Below are positions 25,439 to 34,067 of a stretch of DNA of 64,000 bases, piece after piece. A program made the position numbers and the translations under genes. The stretch spans positions 1 to 64,000 of the forward strand of contig NZ_JAKNQL010000022.1 in NCBI RefSeq assembly GCF_022662375.1, read 5' to 3'. The notes under the pieces were generated by a model that worked only from the letters and a program-made list of their open reading frames with translations, did not search any database and was not told the origin of the DNA. The DNA comes from Pseudomonas sp. CROZ-RG-20F-R04-15. Lineage in GTDB: Bacteria; Pseudomonadota; Gammaproteobacteria; Pseudomonadales; Pseudomonadaceae. Position 1 is the stretch's first letter. The number at the start of each line of letters is the position of its first letter.

Positions 25439-26628
25439 ACCCATTTGAACCTGGCCGGGAATCTCGCCACAAAGCAGGTCCCCGACTCGCTGTTTGAGGA
25501 CACGCTCAAGGTGCCGTTGTGCGCCGTGGCGATCTGCGAGGCGATGTAAAGCCCCAGGCCCAAGCCTTCGCAACGTTGCCCGGCTTCGGCGCGGGAGAAG
25601 GGTTCGAACAGCAGTGGCATCAGTTGTGCGGGAATCGGCGTGCCCTGATTGGTCAGCGAGAGGACAATTTCGTCGCGCTCGGCGTAAGCCTTGAAAATGA
25701 TCGGCGTGGCGTTCGAGCCGTGGGTGACGGCGTTCCCCAGCAGGTTGGAGAGCAATTGGCTGATGCGCAATGCATCGCAATAGACGCCCGCCGGCACATC
25801 CAGCTCCGCGATTAGCATTGCCTGTGGATGCGAGGCTTGCACCTCGGCAAGGGTCAGTTGCAGCGTGTGTTGCAAGTCGTCGACCAGCGTACGCTGCACG
25901 GGAATCCCGCCGCCCAGGCGTCCACGGGCAAAGTCGAGGATGTTTTCGATCAGCACGCCCATGCGCACCGAGCTGTTGCGGATCGCCGAAATCAGATTGA
26001 GTGAGCGCTTTTCTGCGGTTTTGCTTTCCAGCAGGTCGGCGCTCATGCGAATCGCACTCAGCGGTGTGCGCAGGTCATGCCCGAGCACGGCGATGAACTG
26101 CTCGCGCAGGCGGCCCAGCTCATTGGCGTTGCTCAGTTCGACCTTGGTTGCCTCAAGATGAGTTTGCGTATCGAGGCTCATGGCAATCAGTTGGGCGAAG
26201 AGGGTGAGCGTCTTGGCGATAGCCGGTTCGTCCAGATTGGCGGGCACGGAGTCGATGGCGCAGAGGGTGCCGAAGAAGTCGCCATTGGCTTTGACGATCG
26301 GGATGGAGATGTAACTCTCCAGTCCATAGGTTTTCGGTGTGTGGTGCAGGGAAAAGATCGGATGAGCGCTGGCGTGACCGAAAATCACCGGCTGCTGATG
26401 CTGGCGGATCTCATGGCAAATGGTCGACTCAAGCACCAGTTCGCCACCGGGTTTGAGCCCGAAATCAATCGAATCATCGACGGCGCAGGCCACCCAGTTT
26501 CGGTCAGTGACGCGGGCAACTGCAGCGAAACGCATGCCGGTGAGGTGCTTGACCATGCTCAGGATGACCGGCACTGCATCTATGCTGCGGATGGCGTCGA
26601 TGTCGGGGGTGAATGCCGGATTGGTCAT
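25435..26628 (-). CDS. GAF-domain sensor histidine kinase
   Basis: A 397-aa cytosolic kinase. A GAF domain spans ~20-155, a HisKA domain with GHDLRTPLS puts the phospho-acceptor at His184, and an HATPase_c domain follows (N box LLGNAVTHG, then GLGLGLYIASQIA). There are no TM helices, so it senses a cytosolic cue or partner. No response regulator lies next to it, so it is an orphan kinase. Its stop overlaps the LysE stop head-on. Confidence 0.92.
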   Translation of the reverse strand: MTNPAFTPDIDAIRSIDAVPVILSMVKHLTGMRFAAVARVTDRNWVACAVDDSIDFGLKPGGELVLESTICHEIRQHQQPVIFGHASAHPIFSLHHTPKTYGLESYISIPIVKANGDFFGTLCAIDSVPANLDEPAIAKTLTLFAQLIAMSLDTQTHLEATKVELSNANELGRLREQFIAVLGHDLRTPLSAIRMSADLLESKTAEKRSLNLISAIRNSSVRMGVLIENILDFARGRLGGGIPVQRTLVDDLQHTLQLTLAEVQASHPQAMLIAELDVPAGVYCDALRISQLLSNLLGNAVTHGSNATPIIFKAYAERDEIVLSLTNQGTPIPAQLMPLLFEPFSRAEAGQRCEGLGLGLYIASQIATAHNGTLSVSSNSESGTCFVARFPARFKWV

Positions 26629-26758
26629 GGGCGATGCTTCTTGAAGAGTTCGCTCAGAGACTATCTGTTATTGCCAGGCATGACTAATGCGGTAATCAAG
26701 AAAGAACATGGGCGCCACGGATTTCTCGGGCGCCCTTGTGTTTTATTGCCGGTGCGAC

Positions 26759-28936
26759 TCAGAACTTGTACTTGGCCGTCAGCATATAACTGCGCGGGTT
26801 GCCGTAGTTGTCGTTGGCCCCCCAGGTGACATTGGAGCCGATGGCGGAGTAGTAGACGCGGTCAAAGATATTGTTCGCGTTGACTTGCAGATCCAGGTGT
26901 TTGTTGACTTCGTACCCGGCCATCAAGTCGGTCACCGCGTAGCCACCCTGTTCGAGGCGATAGCTGCCGTTATTGGCCAGGGCGACATCGTTGTACATCC
27001 GGCTCTGCCAGTAAACGTTGCCACCCACGCGCAGGTGTTGCAGCGGACCCTGGAAGCGATACACGGTGGAGACCTTGAACAGATGCTCAGGCGTGTCGGT
27101 CTCGAAGCGCTGATTGTTGTTGGCCGGGTTTTCGTCCTTGATGTAGTGCGCGCGAGTGTAGGTGTAGCCAGCGCCGACCTGCCAGTTGTCGGTCAGGGCG
27201 CCTTGCAATTCCATGTCGACGCCTTGGCTGCGCACTTTGCCCGATGACCCGTAGCAGGTCAGGACCGGGCAGCCGAACTGAGTGTCGGCCTGGGTGGCGC
27301 GGCCGGTCTGGTCCATCTGGAACACTGCCAGACTGGCGTTGAGGGCACCGTCGAAGTACTCGCCCTTGATGCCGACTTCGTAGTTTTCACCGACGATCGG
27401 CTCGAGCACTTTGCCGCCGAGATCTTTCTGGGTCTGCGGGGTGAAGATATCGGTGTAGCTGGCGTACACCGAGTAGTGGTCGTCGAGCTTGTAGATCAGA
27501 CCGGCATAGCGGGTGAGGTTCTTGGTGACCTTGTAGTCGCCATCGCCGGTGCGGTCATCGTAGTCGTACCAATCGAGGCGGCCGCCGAGGATCAGCGTCA
27601 GCGGGTCGGCCAGGCTCAGGCGGGTGGTCAGGTACACGGCGTCCTGAGTGGTGACGGTGCGGGTTTTGCCGTCCCGCACGAAGTCAGGTTTTGGTGCGCC
27701 AATCGGCCAGGCCGTGGTGTACGGGTCGTATTCCTTGGTGGTCGCGTCATACACGCGGTTGCTGGCGCCGACGACCAGTTCGTGGCTGCGGCCGAACGCT
27801 TCGAACGGGCCGCTGGCGAATACGTCGAGCGAGCGCTGCTTGTCGGTGTTATGGGATTGATAGGCGGTGGTTTCCAGCGGGCCGGCGTAACGCGACAGGT
27901 AAGTCCCGGAGAACTCGCCGTCGAGGGTCGAGGTCGAGCCGGCGACGTGCAGTTTCCAGTCGTTGTCGAAACGATGTTCCACTTCACCGAACACCGTGTC
28001 GATTTGCAGCTTGCGGTTTTCCCAATCGGTGCCCGGATAGGTGGAGCGGGGCAGGTCGAGGTGATGGCCGTTGGTGCCGATCGGCAAGCCGCCCCAGAAA
28101 TAGTTGGTCTGTTCATTCTGCCGCGAGAAACCGAGGGTCGCGGTGGTGCTGTCGCTCAGGTCGGCTTCACCGATGGCGTAGAACAAGCCATGGTCGTTTT
28201 CTTCCTTGTCGCGGAAACTGTCGGCCCCTTGATAGGAGCTGACCACGCGGCCGCGCAAGGTGCCGCTTTCGTTCAACGGGCTGGAGGCGTCGATTTCGCC
28301 ACGGTAGTCATCCCAACTGCCGGCGGCGCCGGTGAGGGTCACGCGTTGATCGGCAGTCGGGCGTTTGCGCACAAGGTTGATCGCCGCCGAAGGATTGCCG
28401 GCACCGGTGACCAGACCGGTCGCACCACGGACGATTTCGACGCGGTCAAACATCGCCAGATTGGGTTGCACTGCCATCGAGAACGGCGAGTACGAACTCG
28501 GCAGGCCGTCGTACATGATGGTGTCGATGTCGAAACCGCGCGAGCTGTACGTCTGCCGACCCGGGCCGCTGGCCTGGCTGAGGAACAACCCCGGCGTGCC
28601 TTTCACCACGTCGTTGATGCTGGTCATGTTCTGGTCGTCCATCCGTTGACGGGTAATCACCGTCACCGCCTGAGGCGTTTCGCGCATGGTCAGCGACAGC
28701 TTGGTCGCCGTGCGCATCGGGCCGGTGGTGTAGGACTGGGTGTCTTCGGTGGTGCTGCTCATCTGGGTGGCGCCGATTTCGGTGGCGTCCAGTTCCAGCG
28801 TGGCCGGGGCGGCTTTGGCAGGCGTGGCGGGCGTTACCTCATCGGCCAGCGCCGGTGCGATGCTGGCCATGCAGACGGCGAGCGCGAGAAGGTTCGGTGA
28901 AAGGTTCGAGCGACGGTAAATGGTGTGAAACGACAT
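26759..28936 (-). CDS. TonB-dependent siderophore receptor
   Basis: A 725-aa outer-membrane receptor. After a signal peptide (LLALAVCMASIAPALA) comes the plug (RETPQAVTVITRQRM, GLFLSQASGPGRQTYSSRGF, FDRVEIVRGATGLVTGAGNP, AINLVRKRPT) and a barrel ending in Phe (YMLTAKYKF). This is the ferric-siderophore (FpvA/FoxA) type, but the N-terminal signalling domain is absent, so it should not act through a sigma/anti-sigma pair. Start ATG 28936 with GGGGAAG upstream; a TTG one codon earlier is possible. A Fur-box-like site lies ~55 bp upstream. Confidence 0.94.
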   Translation of the reverse strand: MSFHTIYRRSNLSPNLLALAVCMASIAPALADEVTPATPAKAAPATLELDATEIGATQMSSTTEDTQSYTTGPMRTATKLSLTMRETPQAVTVITRQRMDDQNMTSINDVVKGTPGLFLSQASGPGRQTYSSRGFDIDTIMYDGLPSSYSPFSMAVQPNLAMFDRVEIVRGATGLVTGAGNPSAAINLVRKRPTADQRVTLTGAAGSWDDYRGEIDASSPLNESGTLRGRVVSSYQGADSFRDKEENDHGLFYAIGEADLSDSTTATLGFSRQNEQTNYFWGGLPIGTNGHHLDLPRSTYPGTDWENRKLQIDTVFGEVEHRFDNDWKLHVAGSTSTLDGEFSGTYLSRYAGPLETTAYQSHNTDKQRSLDVFASGPFEAFGRSHELVVGASNRVYDATTKEYDPYTTAWPIGAPKPDFVRDGKTRTVTTQDAVYLTTRLSLADPLTLILGGRLDWYDYDDRTGDGDYKVTKNLTRYAGLIYKLDDHYSVYASYTDIFTPQTQKDLGGKVLEPIVGENYEVGIKGEYFDGALNASLAVFQMDQTGRATQADTQFGCPVLTCYGSSGKVRSQGVDMELQGALTDNWQVGAGYTYTRAHYIKDENPANNNQRFETDTPEHLFKVSTVYRFQGPLQHLRVGGNVYWQSRMYNDVALANNGSYRLEQGGYAVTDLMAGYEVNKHLDLQVNANNIFDRVYYSAIGSNVTWGANDNYGNPRSYMLTAKYKF

Positions 28937-28985
28937 CAATTTGCTTCCCCAAATGATACGAAAACGAATCTAGTGCGAGTGCATG

Positions 28986-29006
28986 TAGGAATTATTCGCA
29001 TTAGTC
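28986..29006. promoter_or_regulatory. Putative Fur box upstream of the siderophore receptor
   Basis: Read on the minus strand, TAATGCGAATAATTCC resembles the Fur-box theme of NATWAT-type hexamers. A second AT-rich stretch (GATTCGTTTTCGTATCATT) lies between it and the gene. Iron repression is expected for such a receptor gene; the site itself is a visual match only. Confidence 0.5.
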
Positions 29007-29210
29007 TGTCAGATCATTCCGGGTGAAGAAAGCCGTACGGCTCAGTTAGTTAACGAATTTTTCACATTTGTGCGATCGCTCTGCGTCGCGGGTTGGCGCA
29101 GAGTCGTGGTTTCTGGCGGGGCGAATGAGCTGCAGCAGACCGCTCACAAATATCTGTGATCGGCGCTGCTGACGGTCTTGCTCAGTGGATGCATGTGGCG
29201 AAAAGCGCTG

Positions 29211-30050
29211 TCAGTTCAGATCGCTGGCGTCGTGCCGCTCGGGCACTTGAGTGGCCTCATCGCCCCACGTACGGTTGACCCGCTGCCCGCGAATCACCGC
29301 CGGCCGTTGAGCGATGTCCTCTGCCCAGCGCTGCACATGGGTGTATTCGTGAGCCGCCAGAAACTCGGCCGCCGAGTAGACATTGTTGCGCACCAATTGC
29401 CCGTACCACGGCCAGACCGCGATGTCGGCAATGGTGTAACTGTCGCCGGCCAGATAAGCACTTTCGGCCAAACGCCGATCGAGCACATCCAGTTGCCGCT
29501 TGGCTTCCATGGTGAAACGGTTGATCGGGTATTCCAGCTTCTCCGGCGCATAGGCGTAGAAATGTCCGAAACCGCCACCCAGATACGGCGCCGAGCCCAT
29601 CTGCCAGAACAGCCAGTTCAACGTTTCAGTGCGGCCGGCCGGGTCTTTCGGCAGGAAGGCGCCGAACTTTTCCGCCAGATACAGCAGGATCGAGCCCGAT
29701 TCGAACACACGGATCGGCGGCTCGACGCTGCGATCCAGCAGCGCGGGGATTTTCGAGTTCGGATTGATCTCGACAAACCCGCTGGAGAACTGATCGCCCT
29801 CGCCAATGCGGATCAACCACGCATCGTACTCGGCAGCGCTGTGCCCCAGCGCCAGCAGCTCTTCGAGCAGAATGGTCACTTTGACGCCGTTGGGCGTGGC
29901 CAGTGAATACAGCTGCAAGGGATGCTTGCCGACCGGCAGGGTTTTGTCATGGGTCGGCCCGGCAATCGGTCGATTGATGCTGGCGAACTGGCCGCCGGAC
30001 GGTGCTTCGTTTGTCCAGACCTGGGGCGGAACGTATGGCGCTTTGCTCAT
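29211..30050 (-). CDS. yghU: Glutathione S-transferase family protein, YghU-like
   Basis: A 279-aa GST of the Nu/YghU type. An N-terminal extension (APYVPPQVWTNE, FASINRPIAGPT) precedes the thioredoxin-fold domain (LQLYSLATPNGVKVTILLEEL, EINPNSKIPALLD, VFESGSILLYLAEKFG) and an all-helical C-domain (SYTIADIAVWPWYGQLV). E. coli YghU has disulfide-bond reductase and peroxidase activity with glutathione. Threonine/asparagine of TPNG may take the catalytic role. It is monocistronic. Confidence 0.92.
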   Translation of the reverse strand: MSKAPYVPPQVWTNEAPSGGQFASINRPIAGPTHDKTLPVGKHPLQLYSLATPNGVKVTILLEELLALGHSAAEYDAWLIRIGEGDQFSSGFVEINPNSKIPALLDRSVEPPIRVFESGSILLYLAEKFGAFLPKDPAGRTETLNWLFWQMGSAPYLGGGFGHFYAYAPEKLEYPINRFTMEAKRQLDVLDRRLAESAYLAGDSYTIADIAVWPWYGQLVRNNVYSAAEFLAAHEYTHVQRWAEDIAQRPAVIRGQRVNRTWGDEATQVPERHDASDLN

Positions 30051-30173
30051 GTAAGGGGCCTCATCGTTGGCAAGTGGAAAAAATACCTCGCTGATAATAG
30101 ACAGGACACCACAGAACCCGCTGTGTATTCCAGAGGGCGATGGGTTGAGCGAAGCGATGAGCGCTGGCAGTCG

Positions 30174-30662
30174 TCAGCTGGATGGCGGTTTCGCCAGCGC
30201 TTGATTAGCCGTGTCATTCATCTTGTCCGCCTGGGGGATATCGCCGCAGAAAATATCCACGTTGCCATCGGTCGCTGCGGTGCGCACCACGATGGCGTAC
30301 TCGCCAGTCAACAACGTCGACAGGCTCACCGGCGCGGTGCGCGAGAAGGCCCAGCCGCGCACCGGTTGGCGTTCGGTGGTGACCTTGTCGTTCATCGCGT
30401 AGGCCACTGGCCCGGGCTGCGCGCAACTGCCCTTGTAGACGAACGCGTACAGACGCAGCGGCAGCGAGGCGCCGTTGGGTGCGCCACTGATGAAGAAACT
30501 GAATCCGGTGTCCTTGCCCCAGTCGGCCAGTGTGACATTGCCGATTTGCCCGCTGTTTTGCCGGGTGGCGGTCAACGGCACGTTGGTCCCGGGGTTCGAA
30601 GAGCCCGCACAGCCGAGCAGGCTGGCGGCCAAGAGCACGACAGTGAGTTTTGCCGGTGTCAT
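30174..30662 (-). CDS. Hypothetical lipoprotein
   Basis: A 162-aa lipoprotein. The lipobox ASLLGCAG gives the acylated Cys near residue 18. The mature part has beta-rich composition (FSFFISGAPNGASLPLRLYAFVYKG, TGEYAIVVRT) and two Cys (GSCAQPG, IFCGD). AGGAGG lies 7-8 nt before the ATG, so it is well supported as a gene. No family is recognised. Confidence 0.82.
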   Translation of the reverse strand: MTPAKLTVVLLAASLLGCAGSSNPGTNVPLTATRQNSGQIGNVTLADWGKDTGFSFFISGAPNGASLPLRLYAFVYKGSCAQPGPVAYAMNDKVTTERQPVRGWAFSRTAPVSLSTLLTGEYAIVVRTAATDGNVDIFCGDIPQADKMNDTANQALAKPPSS

Positions 30663-30769
30663 CGCTGGCCTCCTGAAATACAAGAACTGCAACGAACCAG
30701 TTAAGCAGAAGAATTTAGCCGTTGTGCGCCGTGGACAGCGCAGATTGGCGCGCGATTGCGGTTTCAGGC

Positions 30770-31180
30770 TCAGCGCTGCGGCCATTGATCCTTGATTTCA
30801 AACCACGGTGCTTTCGACGTGACTTCGACATGCTGCTGTTTTTCCGTGGTGAACGTCGTGTCGAGTGTGCCCAGCGCTACCGAAATCCAGTCGCTGTATT
30901 CACCCTGATTGCGTGCCCAGAACAGCGACGAGCCGCAGTGCGTGCAGAACTGGCGTTGCACCGATTCAGACGACTGATACGACTTGACCTGGTCAGCGCC
31001 TTCCAGCAATTCGAGGTTCTGGCGCAGCACGCTGCCGTAGCTGGCGAATGCCGCGCCGTGGCTTTTGCGGCATTGGCTGCAGTGGCAGTGCGAAAGCGCT
31101 TTGGGCCGTGAGCGAATCTGGTATTTCACGGCGCCGCACAGGCAACTGCCCCGGAAGGTCTGAGGGGAGGGCGTGAGCAT
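30770..31180 (-). CDS. GFA (glutathione-dependent formaldehyde-activating) family protein
   Basis: A 136-aa zinc-binding protein of the GFA/CENP-V fold. The Cys pattern GSCLCGAVKY, SHCHCSQCRKSHGAAF and FCTHCGSSLFW gives the two zinc sites. Despite the family name, glutathione-formaldehyde chemistry is not established for most members. Its ATG lies 2 bp after the stop of the hydrolase gene, so the two are in one operon. Confidence 0.92.
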   Translation of the reverse strand: MLTPSPQTFRGSCLCGAVKYQIRSRPKALSHCHCSQCRKSHGAAFASYGSVLRQNLELLEGADQVKSYQSSESVQRQFCTHCGSSLFWARNQGEYSDWISVALGTLDTTFTTEKQQHVEVTSKAPWFEIKDQWPQR

Positions 31181-31182
31181 TA

Positions 31183-32259
31183 TTATTGGGAGTCCTTGTA
31201 GGCGATGGCTGGTTTCAGGTTGCCGGGTGATTGCTTCAGAAAATCGCTGATCAGGGAAATCACTTGTTGTTGAATCACCGCGCGCGGACGACCGCCGACG
31301 CCATCGGTGCAGATGATGCTGTCACCCGGCACATCCTCGTCAAGCATGGCCACGGCGCCAGGTTTGCAGATCGCCATGAACGTGAAGTGACTGGCATCGC
31401 TGATTTCGACGTAACGCGACGAAGTTTTCGGCAAGCGTTTGGCGAGGTCGACCGATTCCAGTTGCGCGGGCAGATCTTTCGACGGTACGCCGGCGGCAAT
31501 CACCAGAATCGGCACGGGATAGGTCGCAAGGCTGGCATCGGTCATCCCGCGCGACAGGCCCAGATCCAGAGAAACCACGGCGGTGACGCGTTTGTCACGC
31601 CAGTCGGCGGCCAATTGTGCTTTCGCTTGCGCGGTGCTTGCAGTGTTCATTTGTTGGTAGGCGGTGCAACTGGCCAGTTGCGGATGGACTTTGCAGTCTG
31701 TGACAAAACGTTCGGGGTCGAAGCGCGCGCCGCCGGTTTCGAGCACGGTCCAGCCGCCGAGAGAGTGGCCGATAACGGCAATTCGATCCTTGGCCACCGC
31801 GCCGAATTTTTCCGGTTGCGCCGTCACAGCATCAATGGCCCGGCTGAGGTCGACCGGACGTTGCCACAGTTGTGCCGCCGCTTGTGGGCTGCGATCGCGG
31901 CTGGTGGTGCCGGGGTGGTTGACCGCTGCGACGATGTAACCCTGATGGGCCAGCGCACTGGCCAGCCAGGTCTGGTTGATCCAGCTTCCGCCGTTGCCGT
32001 GGGAAAGCACCACCAATGGATGCGCGCCGCTGGCGGCGGGGGCATCGAGCACCGCAGGAGCGCCGACGAAGACCGGGTTGTCGCCGAACAGTCTGGTTGT
32101 CGTCGAGGTGGTCGAGCTCGGGTACCAGACGACCATTTCCAGCGGGCGTTCGTTGCGCGGATCCGCCAGCGTGGCGTACTGGAAACCAACGGGTTGGGCA
32201 TCAGCGAATACGTGGCTGCTAAGGCAGAACAGAAGCAGAGCGCCGAGAGTCTTTTTCAT
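31183..32259 (-). CDS. Exported alpha/beta hydrolase (dienelactone/PAF-acetylhydrolase-like)
   Basis: A 358-aa protein with a signal peptide (LGALLLFCLSSHVFADA), so it is probably periplasmic. The fold elements are VVLSHGNGG (oxyanion region) and the nucleophile elbow AVIGHSLGG with Ser166; a late SDASHFTF gives the catalytic His. The NHPGTTSRD block is usual in PAF-acetylhydrolase-like and predicted dienelactone hydrolases. The substrate is unknown. It is co-transcribed with the GFA gene. Confidence 0.9.
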   Translation of the reverse strand: MKKTLGALLLFCLSSHVFADAQPVGFQYATLADPRNERPLEMVVWYPSSTTSTTTRLFGDNPVFVGAPAVLDAPAASGAHPLVVLSHGNGGSWINQTWLASALAHQGYIVAAVNHPGTTSRDRSPQAAAQLWQRPVDLSRAIDAVTAQPEKFGAVAKDRIAVIGHSLGGWTVLETGGARFDPERFVTDCKVHPQLASCTAYQQMNTASTAQAKAQLAADWRDKRVTAVVSLDLGLSRGMTDASLATYPVPILVIAAGVPSKDLPAQLESVDLAKRLPKTSSRYVEISDASHFTFMAICKPGAVAMLDEDVPGDSIICTDGVGGRPRAVIQQQVISLISDFLKQSPGNLKPAIAYKDSQ

Positions 32260-32337
32260 TGTTGTAATCTTCCATGACGGGGCGATTTGGCGAGGTGGAC
32301 TTTGACCGATTTCGCGCGCTTCAGCGAGCCCTGCGTC

Positions 32338-33255
32338 TTAAACATTTTCCAGCGGCCAGCGCGCGGCCAGATGCGCGCTCAGATAATCCAGAAAGGCTTT
32401 GACCTTCGGCGTCATCGCCGCGCGTTCCTGCACGCAGGCGTAGATGTCCATCGGTTCGATGACGGCGTCGCTGTGTTCCAGCAACTGCACCAATTGCCCG
32501 CTCGCCAGAAAAGGTGCGGCGACGAACTCCGCCAAACGGGTGACCCCGGCGCCATGGACCGCCATCTGCGCCAGCGCGTCGATGTCATCGCTGATGGCCG
32601 TGGCATTGATATTGGCGTCGAAACGCTGGCCGTCGCGAACAAAACTCCAGCGCAGAAAACGTCCGTCCAACGGGTAACGAAACGCCAGGCAGGCATGGTT
32701 TTGCAGGTCATCGGGTGATTGCGGCCACCCGGCGCGCTGCAGATAGGCCGGCGCGGCGCACATGATGAAGGGCAGCGAAACGATCTTGCGCGCAACGATG
32801 CCGTCCTCCAGTTGTGGCTTGATCCGCAGGCTCAGATCGATGCCGTCCTGGATGTGGTTGATCTTGCCGTTGGTGGTCGAGAGCTCGATCAGCAGGCGCG
32901 GGTGCAGCTCGCCGAAACTGGCGATCAGCGAGGCCAGCACATGGCGGCCGAACGCTGAGGTGGAGGCAATGCTCAGCCGGCCTTGCAGCTCGGTTTCATC
33001 GTGGCTGATCGAGCTTTGCGCGGCTTCCAGATCGGCAGCGATGCGCCGGACTTTCTCGTAGTACGCCGCGCCATTTTCGGTCAGCGCCATGCTGCGCGTG
33101 GTGCGTTGCAGCAGGCGTACGCCGAGGTGCGCTTCCAGTCGATTGATCGTCTGGCTGACCGCCGCTGCGCTGACGCCGAGAATCCTGGCGGCGCCGACAA
33201 TCGAGCCGGCTTCGACCACTTTGATAAAACTGGCAATCGCCGCTAACAGATTCAT
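32338..33255 (-). CDS. LysR-family transcriptional regulator
   Basis: A 305-aa LysR protein. The winged helix-turn-helix spans ~1-60 (IASFIKVVEAGSIVGAARILG, SQTINRLEAHLGVRLLQRTTRSM); residues ~90-295 are the co-inducer domain. It belongs to the CrgA/DmlR-like branch by its HTH. It is divergent from the DUF2798 gene with a 123-bp gap, so that gene is the likeliest target. Confidence 0.94.
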   Translation of the reverse strand: MNLLAAIASFIKVVEAGSIVGAARILGVSAAAVSQTINRLEAHLGVRLLQRTTRSMALTENGAAYYEKVRRIAADLEAAQSSISHDETELQGRLSIASTSAFGRHVLASLIASFGELHPRLLIELSTTNGKINHIQDGIDLSLRIKPQLEDGIVARKIVSLPFIMCAAPAYLQRAGWPQSPDDLQNHACLAFRYPLDGRFLRWSFVRDGQRFDANINATAISDDIDALAQMAVHGAGVTRLAEFVAAPFLASGQLVQLLEHSDAVIEPMDIYACVQERAAMTPKVKAFLDYLSAHLAARWPLENV

Positions 33256-33378
33256 CCATGTCCCGTTGAGGATTGATTCGTAAGATCTGCTTTATAAAGT
33301 ACCTGCGATTGAGCGTCTAGTTGCGCGAGGGCGGCCTTGCTAACGTGCGGTCTCCCTGTCACTGGATGGAAAAGCGAT

Positions 33379-33654
33379 ATGAATCAAAGAACCAACGCCG
33401 AAGCCTTGATCATCAGCCGCCGCAAGCTGTCACCGCGCGCCACGCCGTATGTGTTTGCGCTGTACATGGCGACGATCATGGCGTTTTTGATGTCGCTGGT
33501 GATTACCGCTGCCAACTCCGGCATTGATAACGATTATCTGGGTAATGCCTTGCACGCTTACAAGCTGGCGATGCCTGCGGCGTTTATGTGCATCCTGGTC
33601 GTGCGGCCGATCGTGATCAAACTGGTGGCGTGGACGGTGCATCCGCATCGTTGA
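33379..33654 (+). CDS. DUF2798 two-helix membrane protein
   Basis: A 91-aa protein with two TM helices (YVFALYMATIMAFLMSLVIT and ALHAYKLAMPAAFMCILVV) and the R-P-I-V-x-K-L-V end typical of DUF2798. The function is unknown. It is divergent from a LysR gene and followed by a REP pair. Confidence 0.85.
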   Translation: MNQRTNAEALIISRRKLSPRATPYVFALYMATIMAFLMSLVITAANSGIDNDYLGNALHAYKLAMPAAFMCILVVRPIVIKLVAWTVHPHR

Positions 33655-33688
33655 AAGCCTTCACGTCAGTAGTGACTGTTCTGACGTC

Positions 33689-33754
33689 TTCGCGAGCAGG
33701 CTCGCTCCCACATTTGCGACGCAAGCTCCCTGTGGGAGCGAGCCTGCTCGCGAA
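33689..33754. repeat. REP pair with perfect 24-bp arms
   Basis: TTCGCGAGCAGGCTCGCTCC plus CACA (33689-33712) is repeated exactly as inverted copy at 33731-33754 with an 18-bp centre. This is a typical Pseudomonas REP doublet and would fold into a long cruciform or RNA hairpin after the DUF2798 gene. Confidence 0.92.
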
Positions 33755-33792
33755 TGGCCTCACCGCCGACCGAGAGGTCTTGTGAAAGGCAA

Positions 33793-34025
33793 TCAGAAAA
33801 ACTCATCGAGTAGCTGATAAAAAGCGATCCGCTGCTGATCCGGTTCCACGCCGTACACCTCGAAAAACAGCGGCAGCCACTGCTCGCCAAGGTCCTTGCC
33901 CGTGCCCGAAATGCGCAGTTTGCCGTCCGGGCGGACTTCACCGCAAAGGGTCCAGGTGGTGAAAACAATCGAAACTTCGCCTTCGCCGTCATTGTCCAGA
34001 CCTCTACAGCTCCCGGCCCAGGCAC
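33793..34025 (-). pseudogene. Remnant of an aminoglycoside phosphotransferase (APH) gene, C-terminal end
   Basis: On the minus strand a frame without start ends LGEQWLPLFFEVYG, then DQQRIAFYQLLDEFF and stop at 33793. This matches the extreme C-terminus of APH(3')-type kinases, whose usual ending is QRIAFYRLLDEFF. Upstream of ~37 residues the frame no longer resembles APH (no HGDxxxxN or Asp-metal motif) and runs into a stop near 34026. The rest of the kinase is missing and the TPP-enzyme gene starts at 34068 on the other strand. I read it as a gene truncated by deletion or rearrangement. Confidence 0.6.
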
Positions 34026-34067
34026 GGTCGGGAATACGTCATGCACCAGCAAACGACGAGGATCAAG

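Noticed and set aside
27476..28900. 474-aa open frame on the plus strand opposite the siderophore receptor
   Set aside because: Antisense shadow in high-GC DNA; no domain is visible.
33793..34025. Vector or transposon kanamycin-cassette contamination
   Set aside because: The C-terminal protein motif matches APH, but only a short end is present, codons differ from Tn5 nptII as I recall it, and the flanks are ordinary chromosome.
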